Shown: positions 46,339 through 55,897, counted from the first letter of the stretch. The stretch: DNA of 64,000 nt from SAR86 cluster bacterium (GCA_022447065.1 JAKUUM010000001.1:62001-126000), one strand, 5' to 3'. Program-made: numbers and translations. Notes: generated from the sequence alone by a model not told the origin.

Positions 46339-48162
46339 ATGCCAGGAGCCATACCATCAACATTTATTAGGGAAATCGTCGAGATTTCTGACATTGTTAC
46401 TTTAATCGAAGGATACGTTCCTCTTAAGAAAAAAGGCAAAGATCATTGGGGCCTTTGTCCCTTTTGTGATGACGGCAAAAATCCTTCTTTTAGTGTGAGC
46501 GCACAAAAACAGTTTTACTACTGTTTTAAGTGTAGAGCCACAGGAAATGTAATAGGGTTTTTAGAATCTTTTGAAGGGTTAGATTTTGTTGAATCAGTAG
46601 AGGCTTTGGCTTCAAAGGCAGGATTGGAGGTACCTTACGAACAATCCTCAAGGAAAAGAGAAGATCGAGAACCTATATTTGAAGTTCTAAAAAGAGCTTC
46701 TGATTTTTACCAATCTGTCTTAGCAAATGAAACTCATGCAAAAATAGTACAGAATTACATTAAAGAAGAAAGACATATTTCTGGAAATACTTGTCGAAGA
46801 TTTGCTATGGGATACGCCCCAAATTCCTGGAACGCTTTATCTTCTCACTTGACCAGTAAAGGATTTTCGACAGAAATTCAAGTTAAAGCAGGTCTTGCTA
46901 AAAAGAACAAAGAAAATGAACTCTATGATGTATTTAGGGATCGTTTAATGTTTCCTATAAGGGATCGAAAAGGTAGAACTGTAGGCTTTGGAGGAAGGGT
47001 CATGAATCCAGAAGATCAGCCAAAATATTTGAATACCGGAGATACTCTAGTTTTTCAAAAAGGTAAAGAGCTGTACGGATTGTATGAAGCCTCACGAGAG
47101 AGAAGAAATCTTAATCGAATTTATGTCGTTGAAGGCTATATAGACGTAGTTGCTATGTCTGAAAATGGTATTGATAATTCTGTGGCTACACTCGGCATAG
47201 CTACAAACCGTTTTCATACACAGGTACTCTTGCAGTTGGTCAAAGAAGTTATTTTTTGTTTTGACGGAGATGATGCCGGTAGGGGAGCGGCTTGGGGAGC
47301 TTTAAAAAATGTTCTACCTGTTATCAGTGATGGAGTTGAAATAAAATTCCTCTTTCTTCCTGAGGGCGAAGATCCAGCCAGTCTTTTAGAGAAAGAAAAT
47401 AAAGACAACTTTGAAGCTAGAATGAAAAAATCCCTACTTTTGTCTGAATATTTTATAGCACGCCTTACAGCTGCCGTTGGAACAGGTTCACTTGAAAAAA
47501 AAGCTTCTTTAGCATCAAGGGCTATGGAGTTATTAAGGTCCATGCCTGAAAGTTCTATTAAAAAACTAATGGAAGCTGAAGTTTCAGAAATTACTGGTTT
47601 AAGTATTAAAGATATAGAAGAAAGAGCCCGAACAAAATCTATTGATCAAATTAAGAGGAAAAAATTTACGTCCTCAAATAAGAACTCAGATAAACAGGAG
47701 AGTTCTTTTGAACCGGGTGGTTTAATCTCTAAAGCACTAGCTGCGTTAGTTTCTTATCCTAATCTTGTTTCAGAAATAAAATCAAAGGAATGGATACAAG
47801 AGCTTTCTAGGCCAGAGAGTAACTTATTTTTGCAGGTTATTGAATATTTCCAAACTTCTTCTAATAATCAAGTAGCAGACCTGCTTAGCTCTTTAGAAGT
47901 TGATTCTGCTTCCTTTATCGGGACTTTGCTGTCCAGCAACCCTTTGTTAGAAGAAAAAAATTCAGTGGCTTATTTTCAAGATTGTCTTAATGCCCTGAAG
48001 AAAGCTAATCCCAGCAAAAGAATTATTGAACTAAAATCAGTTATGGGTAAAGAAAAATTATCAGAAGATGAAACTTTTGAACTTCAACAACATCTATTGT
48101 CAAAACTAGAAAGTTTAAATGAAGAGGATAAAGAGTTGCTTAGGGAGTTAAGTCAGAATTGA
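46339..48162 (+). CDS. dnaG: DNA primase DnaG
   Basis: 607 residues (E. coli 581). It synthesises RNA primers for replication. The N-terminal zinc site is C40-C43-C62-C65 (CPFC...CFKC). The usual His of the CHC2 pattern is Cys43, and one extra residue sits in the loop that follows (12 instead of 11 before the PSF motif). The toprim core has VVEGYIDVVAMSE and FCFDGDDAGRGAA. A helicase-binding domain at about 450-607 is divergent, as usual. It lies directly after ruvX rather than after rpsU, and rpoD follows after 88 bases. Confidence 0.96.
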   Translation: MPGAIPSTFIREIVEISDIVTLIEGYVPLKKKGKDHWGLCPFCDDGKNPSFSVSAQKQFYYCFKCRATGNVIGFLESFEGLDFVESVEALASKAGLEVPYEQSSRKREDREPIFEVLKRASDFYQSVLANETHAKIVQNYIKEERHISGNTCRRFAMGYAPNSWNALSSHLTSKGFSTEIQVKAGLAKKNKENELYDVFRDRLMFPIRDRKGRTVGFGGRVMNPEDQPKYLNTGDTLVFQKGKELYGLYEASRERRNLNRIYVVEGYIDVVAMSENGIDNSVATLGIATNRFHTQVLLQLVKEVIFCFDGDDAGRGAAWGALKNVLPVISDGVEIKFLFLPEGEDPASLLEKENKDNFEARMKKSLLLSEYFIARLTAAVGTGSLEKKASLASRAMELLRSMPESSIKKLMEAEVSEITGLSIKDIEERARTKSIDQIKRKKFTSSNKNSDKQESSFEPGGLISKALAALVSYPNLVSEIKSKEWIQELSRPESNLFLQVIEYFQTSSNNQVADLLSSLEVDSASFIGTLLSSNPLLEEKNSVAYFQDCLNALKKANPSKRIIELKSVMGKEKLSEDETFELQQHLLSKLESLNEEDKELLRELSQN

Positions 48163-48197
48163 TGGATATAATTGAAAAATAATAATTTGCACCAATA

Positions 48198-48227
48198 TTG
48201 TGATTTGAGGATAAAAACTAATATAAT
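48198..48227 (+). promoter_or_regulatory. Possible rpoD promoter
   Basis: TTGTGA (48198-48203) and TATAAT (48222-48227) with an 18-base spacer lie 24-53 bases before the rpoD ATG. The perfect -10 is the main support, and the -35 is only moderate. It would let rpoD be transcribed independently of dnaG. Confidence 0.4.
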
Positions 48228-48250
48228 TCCCAGCCTTTTTTAAATTAGAT

Positions 48251-50158
48251 ATGGCAAGAAAACCAAAAAACAAAACCACTGCAGTAGAAATTGAAGAAAC
48301 GTCTGTAGAACTCGATGCAGCTCTTTTGAGTGAAGAGGATCTTGAAAATTCTGGCTTACGTGAGTTAGTTGATAAAGGTAAAGAACAGGGATTCCTTACC
48401 TACGAAGATATTAATTCAATGTTACCAGAAGATATTTCCGATCCTGATCAGGTAGAGGAGACCATTCAGATGTTGATAAATATCGGTGTGGAGGTTCAGG
48501 AGAGACGCCAAGGTGTTGAAGGAGAAGAAGAAACAGCACCAGAAACCGTTCCTGATACTCGAACAACCTTAACAACTGTGGAATCTGAAATTGGCAGGAC
48601 GACTGACCCAGTTAGACTTTACATGAGAGAAATGGGAACAGTAGACCTGCTTACACGAGAAGGTGAAATAAAAATAGCAAAAAGAATTGAAGAAGGTTAT
48701 AGAGAATTATTAACAGCTTGTTGTTTTTACCCTGGTATCGTAGATAAAATTTTGGATGACTACCAAGAAGTGGTGAAAGGAGAAAAACGCCTCGCAGAGG
48801 TCTTAGTAGGTTTCATGGATAAAGATGATGTAATCCCTCCACCTGCTATAGTTCAAGCTGCTCAACTTGCTAAAGCTCAAGCTGCTAAAGCTCAAGCTGG
48901 TAAAGCTCAAGCTGGTAAAAAATCAGATGATGATGATGAACAACCAACTGGACCTGATCCAGTCGAAGTGAAAAAACGATTCAATGCTTTAAAAAGACAA
49001 TTCAATAAAACAGAAAAAGCTTCATCAAGATCTAGAACAACTAAGAAGGCTCTTGAAGAGCAAAAGAAATTAGGGGAAATATTTAAATTTCTTAAGCTCT
49101 CGCCAACCCAATTTGAAGTTATTGCTAAACCTGCTCGTGTCTCTTTAAAGATCATAAGGGAATGTGAGAAAGAGGTTTACAGAATTTTTGTGAAAATAGC
49201 CAGAATGCCAAGAAAAGTATTTATTAAGGGCTATTCTGGTAATGAAGCTAACCCAGAATGGGGTATCAAAATGTCGAGAATGAGAAAACCCTGGGCAAAA
49301 GTAGCTAAAGAAAACGTAGACGAAATTACCCGTCTACATAACAAGTTAAGTAAGCTAGAAAAAATCATTGGTTTGGATATTTCCAATATCAAAGACATTA
49401 ATCGAAGGATGTCTATTGGCGAAGCCAAAATAAGAAGAGCAAAAAAGGATATGGTCGAGGCCAACCTGAGGCTGGTTATCTCTATTGCTAAGAAATATAC
49501 CAACCGAGGATTGCAATTCCTTGACCTAATCCAAGAAGGAAATATCGGTTTAATGAAAGCAGTAGATAAGTTTGAATATCGTAGAGGTTATAAGTTTTCT
49601 ACATACGCTACTTGGTGGATCCGACAAGCCATTACAAGGTCCATAGCCGATCAAGCTAGAACTATTAGAATACCTGTTCACATGATTGAAACCATCAATA
49701 AGTTGAATCGAGTTTCTCGCCAGATGGTACAAGAAATAGGTAGAGAACCTACCCCAGAAGAACTCGGCGTACGCATGGAACTTCCTGAAGATAAAATTCG
49801 TCGCGTTCTTAAAATTGCCAAAGAACCAATTTCTACTGAGACTCCAATAGGTGACGAAGATGACACTACTTTGGGAGATTTCATTAAAGACACGGCCATA
49901 GCATCTCCTGACGAAGCCGCTACAGAAGATAATTTAACAGAAGCCACAGACGATATTTTAGGGAGTTTAACAGCGAGGGAAGCGAAAGTTTTGAGAATGC
50001 GGTTTGGGATCGGTATGAATACAGACCACACACTTGAAGAAGTAGGAAAACAGTTTGACGTAACGCGTGAGCGCATACGTCAGATTGAGGCCAAAGCTTT
50101 AAGAAAACTAAGGCATCCCACCCGTTCCTCACATTTAAGAGGCTTTCTGGACGATTAA
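48251..50158 (+). CDS. rpoD: RNA polymerase primary sigma factor RpoD (sigma-70)
   Basis: 635 residues (E. coli 613). Region 1.1 ([20 protein letters not shown]), 1.2 ([16 protein letters not shown]), the non-conserved region, 2.1-2.4 ([37 protein letters not shown]), 3 and 4 (the terminal [20 protein letters not shown]) are complete. The non-conserved region contains a low-complexity AKAQ repeat encoded by 15-base units (48869-48920), then a run of Asp. The gene follows dnaG and is followed by a tRNA. Confidence 0.98.
   Translation: MARKPKNKTTAVEIEETSVELDAALLSEEDLENSGLRELVDKGKEQGFLTYEDINSMLPEDISDPDQVEETIQMLINIGVEVQERRQGVEGEEETAPETVPDTRTTLTTVESEIGRTTDPVRLYMREMGTVDLLTREGEIKIAKRIEEGYRELLTACCFYPGIVDKILDDYQEVVKGEKRLAEVLVGFMDKDDVIPPPAIVQAAQLAKAQAAKAQAGKAQAGKKSDDDDEQPTGPDPVEVKKRFNALKRQFNKTEKASSRSRTTKKALEEQKKLGEIFKFLKLSPTQFEVIAKPARVSLKIIRECEKEVYRIFVKIARMPRKVFIKGYSGNEANPEWGIKMSRMRKPWAKVAKENVDEITRLHNKLSKLEKIIGLDISNIKDINRRMSIGEAKIRRAKKDMVEANLRLVISIAKKYTNRGLQFLDLIQEGNIGLMKAVDKFEYRRGYKFSTYATWWIRQAITRSIADQARTIRIPVHMIETINKLNRVSRQMVQEIGREPTPEELGVRMELPEDKIRRVLKIAKEPISTETPIGDEDDTTLGDFIKDTAIASPDEAATEDNLTEATDDILGSLTAREAKVLRMRFGIGMNTDHTLEEVGKQFDVTRERIRQIEAKALRKLRHPTRSSHLRGFLDD
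48869..48920 (+). repeat. 15-base tandem repeat inside rpoD
   Basis: Three and a half copies of a 15-base unit (GCTAAAGCTCAAGCT, then variants with GGT in place of the first GCT) encode an AKAQA repeat in the non-conserved region of sigma-70, just before a run of GAT codons (DDDD). The unit length is a multiple of three, so copy-number changes keep the frame. Confidence 0.85.
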
Positions 50159-50199
50159 TCCTTTGCAGATGCCACTAGACCATAGTTAAATTAACTCAA

Positions 50200-50276
50200 G
50201 GGCCCTTAGCTCAGTTGGTTAGAGCAGTGGACTCATAATCCATTGGTCCCAGGTTCGAGTCCTGGAGGGCCCACCA
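50200..50276 (+). tRNA. ileX: tRNA-Ile2 (CAU anticodon, lysidine-modified)
   Basis: 77 bases with encoded CCA. Acceptor GGGCCCT/AGGGCCC, D arm GCTC/GAGC, anticodon arm GTGGA-CTCATAA-TCCAT with CAT at 50234-50236, T arm CCAGG-TTCGAGT-CCTGG. CAU could mean Met or minor Ile. The acceptor stem and D arm closely follow E. coli ileX, the TTGGTC variable segment matches it exactly, and ileX also lies near rpoD there. All of this favours tRNA-Ile2, read as AUA after TilS adds lysidine. Confidence 0.85.
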
Positions 50277-50284
50277 TAATCAAA

Positions 50285-51184
50285 ATGCCTTACTTATTAG
50301 TATTTACTTTTTTAGCTTTAGTCTTGTGGGTAAGCCACGCAGCAGTTGCGTTAATTTTAGGAATTTTGCTGTCATTTCTTATTTCTCTTCCCGATGACTT
50401 CGTCACCAGAAAGATCGGTACCAAAGTATTGCAGACTGGAATTGTTTTCTTGGGTGGCAGCATCAGCATTCCTCAAGTGGCGTCTATTAGTAGTAGTTAT
50501 CTGCCCTGGGTTTCACTTTTTGTCTTGGTTACTTTTGTGTTGGCTATTGGAACGGGAAAATTGTTGGGAGTGAGTAAAAAACAATCCTACTTACTGGCTG
50601 CTGGTACCGCCATTTGTGGAGGTACTGCCATAGCTGCAGTAGCTCCAGTCATAAAAGCAAAACCCGAAGAACTGCTTACGGCTTTGTCAATTGTTTTTAT
50701 CTTAAATGCTCTGGCTGTAATTTTTTTCCCTTTTGTAGCTAACTGGATAGGTTTGACCCAAGAGCAGTTCGGCACTTGGGTGGCCCTAGCCATTCATGAC
50801 ACGGCTTCAGTAATCGGCGCGGCGTCCGTTATGGGTGACCATGCTGTGGAAGTTGCGGCTACTTTAAAGCTTGGACGTACTTTATGGATTGTTCCTTTGG
50901 TATTGTTTTCAGCTTGGTATTTTAGAGAGAAAAAATCTACTCTTGGTGTCCCCATCTTTGTTCTTTTCTTTGCTTTGGCCGTAACGCTCAATTCTATCCT
51001 GTCCCCTTCCGAACCAATAAGCTCATTGTTGAAAGAAATTAATAGAATTTGTTTATTAACTGGTCTATTTTGCATTGGTACCCAAATAGACCAACCTGCA
51101 ATCAAGCAAATTTCTGCGAAACCCCTTCTTTTGGCAGTCTCCATTTGGGCTTTGGTTATTCCGATTTCCCTGTGGGTGGTTTAA
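50285..51184 (+). CDS. YeiH/UPF0324 family putative sulfate exporter
   Basis: 299 residues from the ATG at 50285, 9 bases after the tRNA. A longer in-frame start at 50243 lies inside the tRNA and is rejected. About nine hydrophobic helices are present, with the family motifs LQTGIVFLGGSISI, LLAAGTAICGGTAIAAVAPVI and IHDTASVIGAASVMGD. Some relatives are proposed to move sulfate, but substrates are mostly untested. It overlaps the PHP gene by one base (TAATG). It is the first accessory gene after the core block. Confidence 0.85.
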   Translation: MPYLLVFTFLALVLWVSHAAVALILGILLSFLISLPDDFVTRKIGTKVLQTGIVFLGGSISIPQVASISSSYLPWVSLFVLVTFVLAIGTGKLLGVSKKQSYLLAAGTAICGGTAIAAVAPVIKAKPEELLTALSIVFILNALAVIFFPFVANWIGLTQEQFGTWVALAIHDTASVIGAASVMGDHAVEVAATLKLGRTLWIVPLVLFSAWYFREKKSTLGVPIFVLFFALAVTLNSILSPSEPISSLLKEINRICLLTGLFCIGTQIDQPAIKQISAKPLLLAVSIWALVIPISLWVV

Positions 51185-52503
51185 TGAGTTGCAATCAAAC
51201 AACAGAAAATTCACACTGTCATACTATGGTTAACAACATTGATCTGCTTTTGAAAACAGGATGCGCATTTTTTCTGTCTTTTCTTATTGCTTTTCTAAGT
51301 TTCAACCTTTTCGGACATGGCACCGGGGGTTCGGTTTCTCAAGATGAAATTGATAAACGGGCCATTAACTTTCCTGACACACAGCAGTATCTAACCCTGA
51401 TTACCGACTTACATACCCACTCTGTTTTTTCTGACGGCCATGTATGGCCCAATATTAGGGTGTTAGAGGCACTTCGAGATGGCATCGATGCCTTAGCTAT
51501 TACCGAACATCTGGAGCATCAACCTCACAGAACTGATATCCTAAATCCTGATAGAAATAAAGCTTATGAGGAAGCGAAAGCGGCAGCAGGAAGAAAAGAT
51601 ATTCTGATAGTTAATGGATCTGAAATCACTCGCGATATGCCGCCTGGCCACATCAATGCAATATTTATTAAGGACGCTAACAAACTTTTTAACATAGATC
51701 CCCCTAAAAATGATAAGACCCAAGAAATTTTGAATGAAAGAATTCGAGAGATGAAATGGGGGAATGACTTAGAAAAGGAATATTACTCTTTAGCCAATAT
51801 ATGGCCAGCAGAAGAAGCAATTGAAACTGCCAACCGGCAAGGAGCTTTTTTATTTTGGAATCACCCCATGTGGACTTCTCAATCTCAGGATGGAGTGGCT
51901 CGACTTACTCCAATGCACAAGGATCTCATAGCAAAAGGTTACTTGCACGGGATTGAAGTCGTGAACGGGAACTCGTATTCGGAGGAAGCATTTCAGATTG
52001 CCATAGAGAATAATCTCGCAATTATTGGTACATCAGATGTTCACAATTTAATTGACTGGGATTACAAACCTCATCTAGGCGGACACAGACCAGTAACATT
52101 GATCTTTGCTAGATACAAGAACATCACTTCCATCAAACAGGCTTTATTTGAAAGACGCACAGTGATCTGGTTTAAAAACAAATTGTTTGGGCTGAAAGAA
52201 AATCTTGATCCCCTGTTAAATGCAAGTTTGTCCATAGAATCTGCTTCGTATTTACCTGGTACGAAAATAGTAGGCCTGACAATCAGTAATATTTCGGATG
52301 CTAAATTTCTCTTAAAAAATGCTTCAGGTTACACCTTTGCCAATAGTGATGACCTTGTGGAAGTTCCGGCTCAAGGAACTAAATACCTTCAAGTTAAAAC
52401 GCTAGAGAAGATTAATTTGCTGACATTAAATTTTGGAGTATTGAACGCGTTGATTGCTCCCGGAAAGCACGCAAATATAAGCTTAAAAATAAGGATTTAT
52501 TAA
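51184..52503 (+). CDS. Membrane-anchored PHP-domain phosphoesterase (Sb-PDE-like)
   Basis: 439 residues from the ATG at 51184, which overlaps the upstream stop as TAATG. An alternative ATG is at 51226. A hydrophobic segment at about 23-42 anchors or exports it. The PHP metal site begins DLHTHSVFSDG (H77, H79), followed by ALAITEHLEH, NGSEITRDMPPGHINAIF, FWNHPMW and GTSDVHNLI, covering the trinuclear metal His/Glu set. Membrane-bound PHP phosphodiesterases of this group occur in Shewanella and Bacteroidetes. The natural substrate is unknown. Confidence 0.82.
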   Translation: MSCNQTTENSHCHTMVNNIDLLLKTGCAFFLSFLIAFLSFNLFGHGTGGSVSQDEIDKRAINFPDTQQYLTLITDLHTHSVFSDGHVWPNIRVLEALRDGIDALAITEHLEHQPHRTDILNPDRNKAYEEAKAAAGRKDILIVNGSEITRDMPPGHINAIFIKDANKLFNIDPPKNDKTQEILNERIREMKWGNDLEKEYYSLANIWPAEEAIETANRQGAFLFWNHPMWTSQSQDGVARLTPMHKDLIAKGYLHGIEVVNGNSYSEEAFQIAIENNLAIIGTSDVHNLIDWDYKPHLGGHRPVTLIFARYKNITSIKQALFERRTVIWFKNKLFGLKENLDPLLNASLSIESASYLPGTKIVGLTISNISDAKFLLKNASGYTFANSDDLVEVPAQGTKYLQVKTLEKINLLTLNFGVLNALIAPGKHANISLKIRIY

Positions 52504-52515
52504 ACAAAGCAATCC

Positions 52516-52803
52516 ATGAAAGCTTTTTGGGTAGTCAGATGTCATGTGACGGACAAGGAAGCATATACAAACTATGTTGAACTAGCTGGACCAGCCATTG
52601 AAAAACACGGTGGTCAATTCCTGGTCCGGGGCGGGAAACAGATTGAAGTCGAAGGCGAGGGTTTCGAACGTACCGTGTTGGTGGAATTCAAATCTCTAGA
52701 GCAAGCACAGGCCTGCTATTTATCCGAAGAATATCAAGCAGCCCACAAAGTTCAAGAGCAGGCTGCTCAGAGACTTGTGGTGATGGTGGAAGGTCTTAAC
52801 TGA
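52516..52803 (+). CDS. DUF1330 family protein (copy 1)
   Basis: 95 residues, a single ferredoxin-like dimeric alpha-beta domain. Motifs: AFWVVRCHVTDKEAYTNYV start, GFERTVLVEFKSLEQAQACYLSEEYQAAH and the end MVEGLN. DUF1330 has no proven biochemical role. A related copy is at 61568-61858 beside an amidohydrolase. It is 12 bases downstream of the PHP gene and its stop overlaps the convergent SDR gene. Confidence 0.85.
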   Translation: MKAFWVVRCHVTDKEAYTNYVELAGPAIEKHGGQFLVRGGKQIEVEGEGFERTVLVEFKSLEQAQACYLSEEYQAAHKVQEQAAQRLVVMVEGLN

Positions 52804-53761
52804 GCATGCGCTCAGTTTCTTCCCAGAGTCGACTAGCTTCTTCTGAATCCACGGCCCAATTGTTGACGCCTGTGAAGCGGTCTCCCCCATCCTCCTCTTT
52901 GATAGCCACGTCGCAATTTTCGCAATAAACGCCGCCAATATTATCAAGTTTGGGGCTGGTTGCTGCCCACAGGGTAGTAGAAGCCCCTTGTGTAGGTGTT
53001 TTAAACATTTTAGCCACTCGTTCAGTTGGTTGGCCGTCTTCTCCCATCCAACCAAGGGCTACCATTTCTTCGTTTTCTAAATGTCTTTGTAAAGGCGTTA
53101 TAATGCCACCTGGATGCACTCCAAAAGCTCTGATACCCCTATCTTGCATGCGTTTATCCACTTCGATTGCCAACAGACTTGAGGCCGTTTTAGATTGTCC
53201 ATAAGCTACCCATTTGTCGTAGTCTGATTCGTTAAAATGAATGTCATCCCAACGAATGGCAGATATTTTATGTCCAGTTGAAGAAAGAGTTACCAATCTA
53301 GCACCGTTGGCAGCTTCCATTAACGGCAAAAGGCCTTTAGTGAGAATAAAATGGCCAACTTGATTAACCGCGAATTGCAATTCCCATCCTTCCGGGGTTC
53401 GCATTTCAGGACAAGCCATCACCCCTGCGTTATTAATCAGAATATCAAGTGAGGTATGTACCGAGGAAAAATCATCGACAAAATTCTGGACAGATTTGGG
53501 ATCAGCGAGATCCATCTTTGTAATATTATCGGAAGACACAATGCCATCCAATTCTTTGAGTGCGATGTTAGTTCTACGTGCCGGTACAAAAACTTTGGCT
53601 CCAGCTTCAACTAAGGCACGACTCGTTTCAAGGCCAATGCCGGAGTAACCACCAGTAACCAAAGCGGTTTTACCGTTCAGGTCGATATTTGACATTACTT
53701 CTGAAGGTTCGCTTTTAGCTCCAAAACCTGAACTAAGAGGTTTTTGTTGATTTGAAATCAT
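52796..53761 (-). CDS. Short-chain dehydrogenase/reductase
   Basis: 321 residues from the ATG at 53761. The cofactor loop VTGGYSGIG is near residue 36, NNAG near 112 and the catalytic YGQSKTA near 187. It resembles light-dependent-protochlorophyllide-reductase/retinol-dehydrogenase-like SDRs in the WWGGxxVHPG-type segment FGVHPGGIITP. The start is uncertain: in-frame ATGs also occur at 53773 and 53695, and the longer extension reaching 53929 overlaps the divergent flavoprotein and is rejected. GC content looks higher than in the core genes. Substrate unknown. Confidence 0.78.
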   Translation of the reverse strand: MISNQQKPLSSGFGAKSEPSEVMSNIDLNGKTALVTGGYSGIGLETSRALVEAGAKVFVPARRTNIALKELDGIVSSDNITKMDLADPKSVQNFVDDFSSVHTSLDILINNAGVMACPEMRTPEGWELQFAVNQVGHFILTKGLLPLMEAANGARLVTLSSTGHKISAIRWDDIHFNESDYDKWVAYGQSKTASSLLAIEVDKRMQDRGIRAFGVHPGGIITPLQRHLENEEMVALGWMGEDGQPTERVAKMFKTPTQGASTTLWAATSPKLDNIGGVYCENCDVAIKEEDGGDRFTGVNNWAVDSEEASRLWEETERMLS

Positions 53762-53827
53762 AGTGCTGTACATACTATCAAAAATGTTGAAAAAGAACTT
53801 TAATACAAACTTACAAGAGAAAAGAAC

Positions 53828-54931
53828 TTGAAAACTGATACTGTCATTATCGGAGCGGGTGTTGTGGGCCTTGCCATAGCAAGAGAAATTGGAAGAAAAG
53901 GTCATGAGGTAATTATTCTTGAAAAGCACTCTCGGGCTGGTGAAGAAACTTCTTCTCGGAATTCAGGTGTTATTCATTCGGGGATCTATTATCCAACTGG
54001 ATCTAAAAAAGCAATCCTGTGTGTAGAAGGTAATAATTTATTATACGAATACGCTCAGAAAAGGAATATTGCACACAGGAACACAGGGAAAATAGTCGTC
54101 GCTACAACTGCTGAAGAAATAAACAGATTGGAATTATTATTTCAGAGGGGAACTGATAATAATGTTAAAGGTCTCAAGCTTTTAACAAAAAACGATGTTG
54201 TCAAACTACAAGCAGAGATCAAAGCAGAACAGGCTTTGTATTGTCCCAGTTCTGGAATTATTGACGCAGCTGAATTAGTTCAAAGTCTTGAAGCAGAACT
54301 GCAAGAGCAAGGGATAATCACAGCCTTTAATTCAACGGTAGAACAAATAGAAGTTAAAAGTTCTTCTGGGTTTACGGTCAAAGTAAGTACAGAAGAAAGT
54401 TTTTCTATTGAAGCTGAAAAAGTCATTAATTCAGCTGGCTTAAATGCAGTTCACCTAGCCAGCAAAATTAAAGGGATTCCAGAAGGAGTTATTCCCAAAG
54501 CCTATTTTGCAAAAGGACACTATTTCCAGCTAAGCGGAAAACACCCCTTTAATGACTACTTGGTTTACCCGTTGAATGACAGAGATGGTCTAGGGGTACA
54601 TGTAAGTGTCGATATCAGTGGAAAAGCAAGATTCGGACCAGATGTCACATGGGTAAAAGAATTAGATTATAGCTTTAATGAATCTCTCAAAGACAAGTTT
54701 GTTGAAGCTATACAATCTTATTGGCCTGCTTTAAATCCTGATAAATTGCTACCGGATTACACTGGCATTAGGCCAAAGATCTACGGTCCAGAAGATGAGC
54801 CTGCAGATTTTCTAATACAAACTTCCAAGGAGCATCAAGTAGAGGGTTTGGTGAACTTACTAGGCATAGAAAGCCCTGGATTAACTTGTTCCTTTTCCAT
54901 AGCAAGAGAAGTTGTTAAAGCTTTATTTTAA
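53828..54931 (+). CDS. FAD-dependent oxidoreductase, L-2-hydroxyglutarate oxidase-like
   Basis: 367 residues from a TTG start at 53828, preceded by the site AAGAGAAAAG. The Rossmann motif VIIGAGVVGLAIAREIGRKG is at 6-25, SSRNSGVIHSGIYYPTGSKKA near 43-63, and C-terminal DYTGIRPKIYGP and LLGIESPGLT. This pattern is that of LhgO/L2HGDH-type flavoenzymes, which oxidise L-2-hydroxyglutarate or related hydroxy acids and pass electrons to quinone. Its 3' end overlaps the convergent PhyH gene by 4 bases. Confidence 0.85.
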   Translation: MKTDTVIIGAGVVGLAIAREIGRKGHEVIILEKHSRAGEETSSRNSGVIHSGIYYPTGSKKAILCVEGNNLLYEYAQKRNIAHRNTGKIVVATTAEEINRLELLFQRGTDNNVKGLKLLTKNDVVKLQAEIKAEQALYCPSSGIIDAAELVQSLEAELQEQGIITAFNSTVEQIEVKSSSGFTVKVSTEESFSIEAEKVINSAGLNAVHLASKIKGIPEGVIPKAYFAKGHYFQLSGKHPFNDYLVYPLNDRDGLGVHVSVDISGKARFGPDVTWVKELDYSFNESLKDKFVEAIQSYWPALNPDKLLPDYTGIRPKIYGPEDEPADFLIQTSKEHQVEGLVNLLGIESPGLTCSFSIAREVVKALF

Positions 54932-55887
54932 TTAAGACTGATAAAGGATTTGTATTCAGACATATCCCAATTGGGGTATCTCAGTTGGGCTAGGGCAAGA
55001 GTTTCGTCAGTCCAGAATGAATCCCCAGGAAGAGGGACTCCGAAACAACTCAGCTGGTCTGGAGAGGCGTGTTCAAAAATTTTATGCCAAGGTTTGGTAA
55101 AATGCCAGGGCCACGCCGTGTAGCCAATGGCATCGTTCCCGGCTTTCTTAAAACATGAAGTAACTGCGTAGCGATAACCTCCTGGGGCTGTAAGGTTAGT
55201 ACCTCGATGAAAGACGTCTATTCCATAAGCCAACAAAGTTCCAGCGGGTCCTGCGGCACTGCGTTCAAAACTTCTTAATTCTTTCTGATGCGAAAGGTCT
55301 TCTCGGTGCTTGAGAAATCGCTTGAGGCCATCAAAATTTTTACTGTCGCTACGATTGACGTAGTGAGTAGGGCCATGGGCTTCGGTGACGTCTGTAAAAT
55401 AAATAATAAAGGCAATGGAATTAAAGCATTCATCTTCAGAAGGTACGGTGAGTGTGTGATTGCCAAAATCACAATGAAAAGCCTGATCAAAGTCTGCTTC
55501 GCCAGTGAATTTAGCCCAAGCCTGAGCTTGATACAGTTTAACGTCTTCCGTATTCAGAGCCGATCGAGCAAAGACGATTAACGCTGGATGTACTGCTATG
55601 AGATTGAGAGCATGAGAACAATCAAAGGGTATGTTTTCAAAGTTTCTGAATTGCTCCATAGTGGTTTTGCCCATCTTCTTACCCGAGAGTTGCAAGGGCA
55701 GCTTATTGCCTACTTCACCTTGTCGCTTTTTTTTAAGAGCTTCGGCTTCAACTTTTCGATCAGGAAAAATAATGTCAAAGTCTGCTATCACCTCAGCTAT
55801 TTCCTCCTTTTCAAAGAACTCGGGAACGACGACGGCACCTTCTCGACGCCAAGTCTCTACATGTTCACTGGTATATCTTTTTTCCAT
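54928..55887 (-). CDS. Phytanoyl-CoA dioxygenase (PhyH) family protein
   Basis: 319 residues. It is a non-haem Fe(II)/2-oxoglutarate oxygenase. The HxD iron ligands are H138-C-D140 in AFHCDFGNHTL, the distal His-Arg pair is H227-R228 in DVFHRGTNLTAP, and GPTHYVNRS precedes it. The family hydroxylates lipids and many natural products, and its substrate here is unknown. It lies upstream of the small membrane protein on the same strand (10 bases). Confidence 0.88.
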   Translation of the reverse strand: MEKRYTSEHVETWRREGAVVVPEFFEKEEIAEVIADFDIIFPDRKVEAEALKKKRQGEVGNKLPLQLSGKKMGKTTMEQFRNFENIPFDCSHALNLIAVHPALIVFARSALNTEDVKLYQAQAWAKFTGEADFDQAFHCDFGNHTLTVPSEDECFNSIAFIIYFTDVTEAHGPTHYVNRSDSKNFDGLKRFLKHREDLSHQKELRSFERSAAGPAGTLLAYGIDVFHRGTNLTAPGGYRYAVTSCFKKAGNDAIGYTAWPWHFTKPWHKIFEHASPDQLSCFGVPLPGDSFWTDETLALAQLRYPNWDMSEYKSFISLN

Positions 55888-55897
55888 AAAAATTCCT

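Noticed and set aside
49678-50076. ORF of 132 codons opposite rpoD
   Set aside because: It lies wholly over conserved sigma regions 3 and 4 and has a Ser-rich, domain-free translation typical of an antisense shadow.
50243-50284. Start of the YeiH gene within the tRNA
   Set aside because: The first 14 codons would overlap the anticodon and T arms of the tRNA-Ile2, and the ATG at 50285 gives the family's normal N-terminus.
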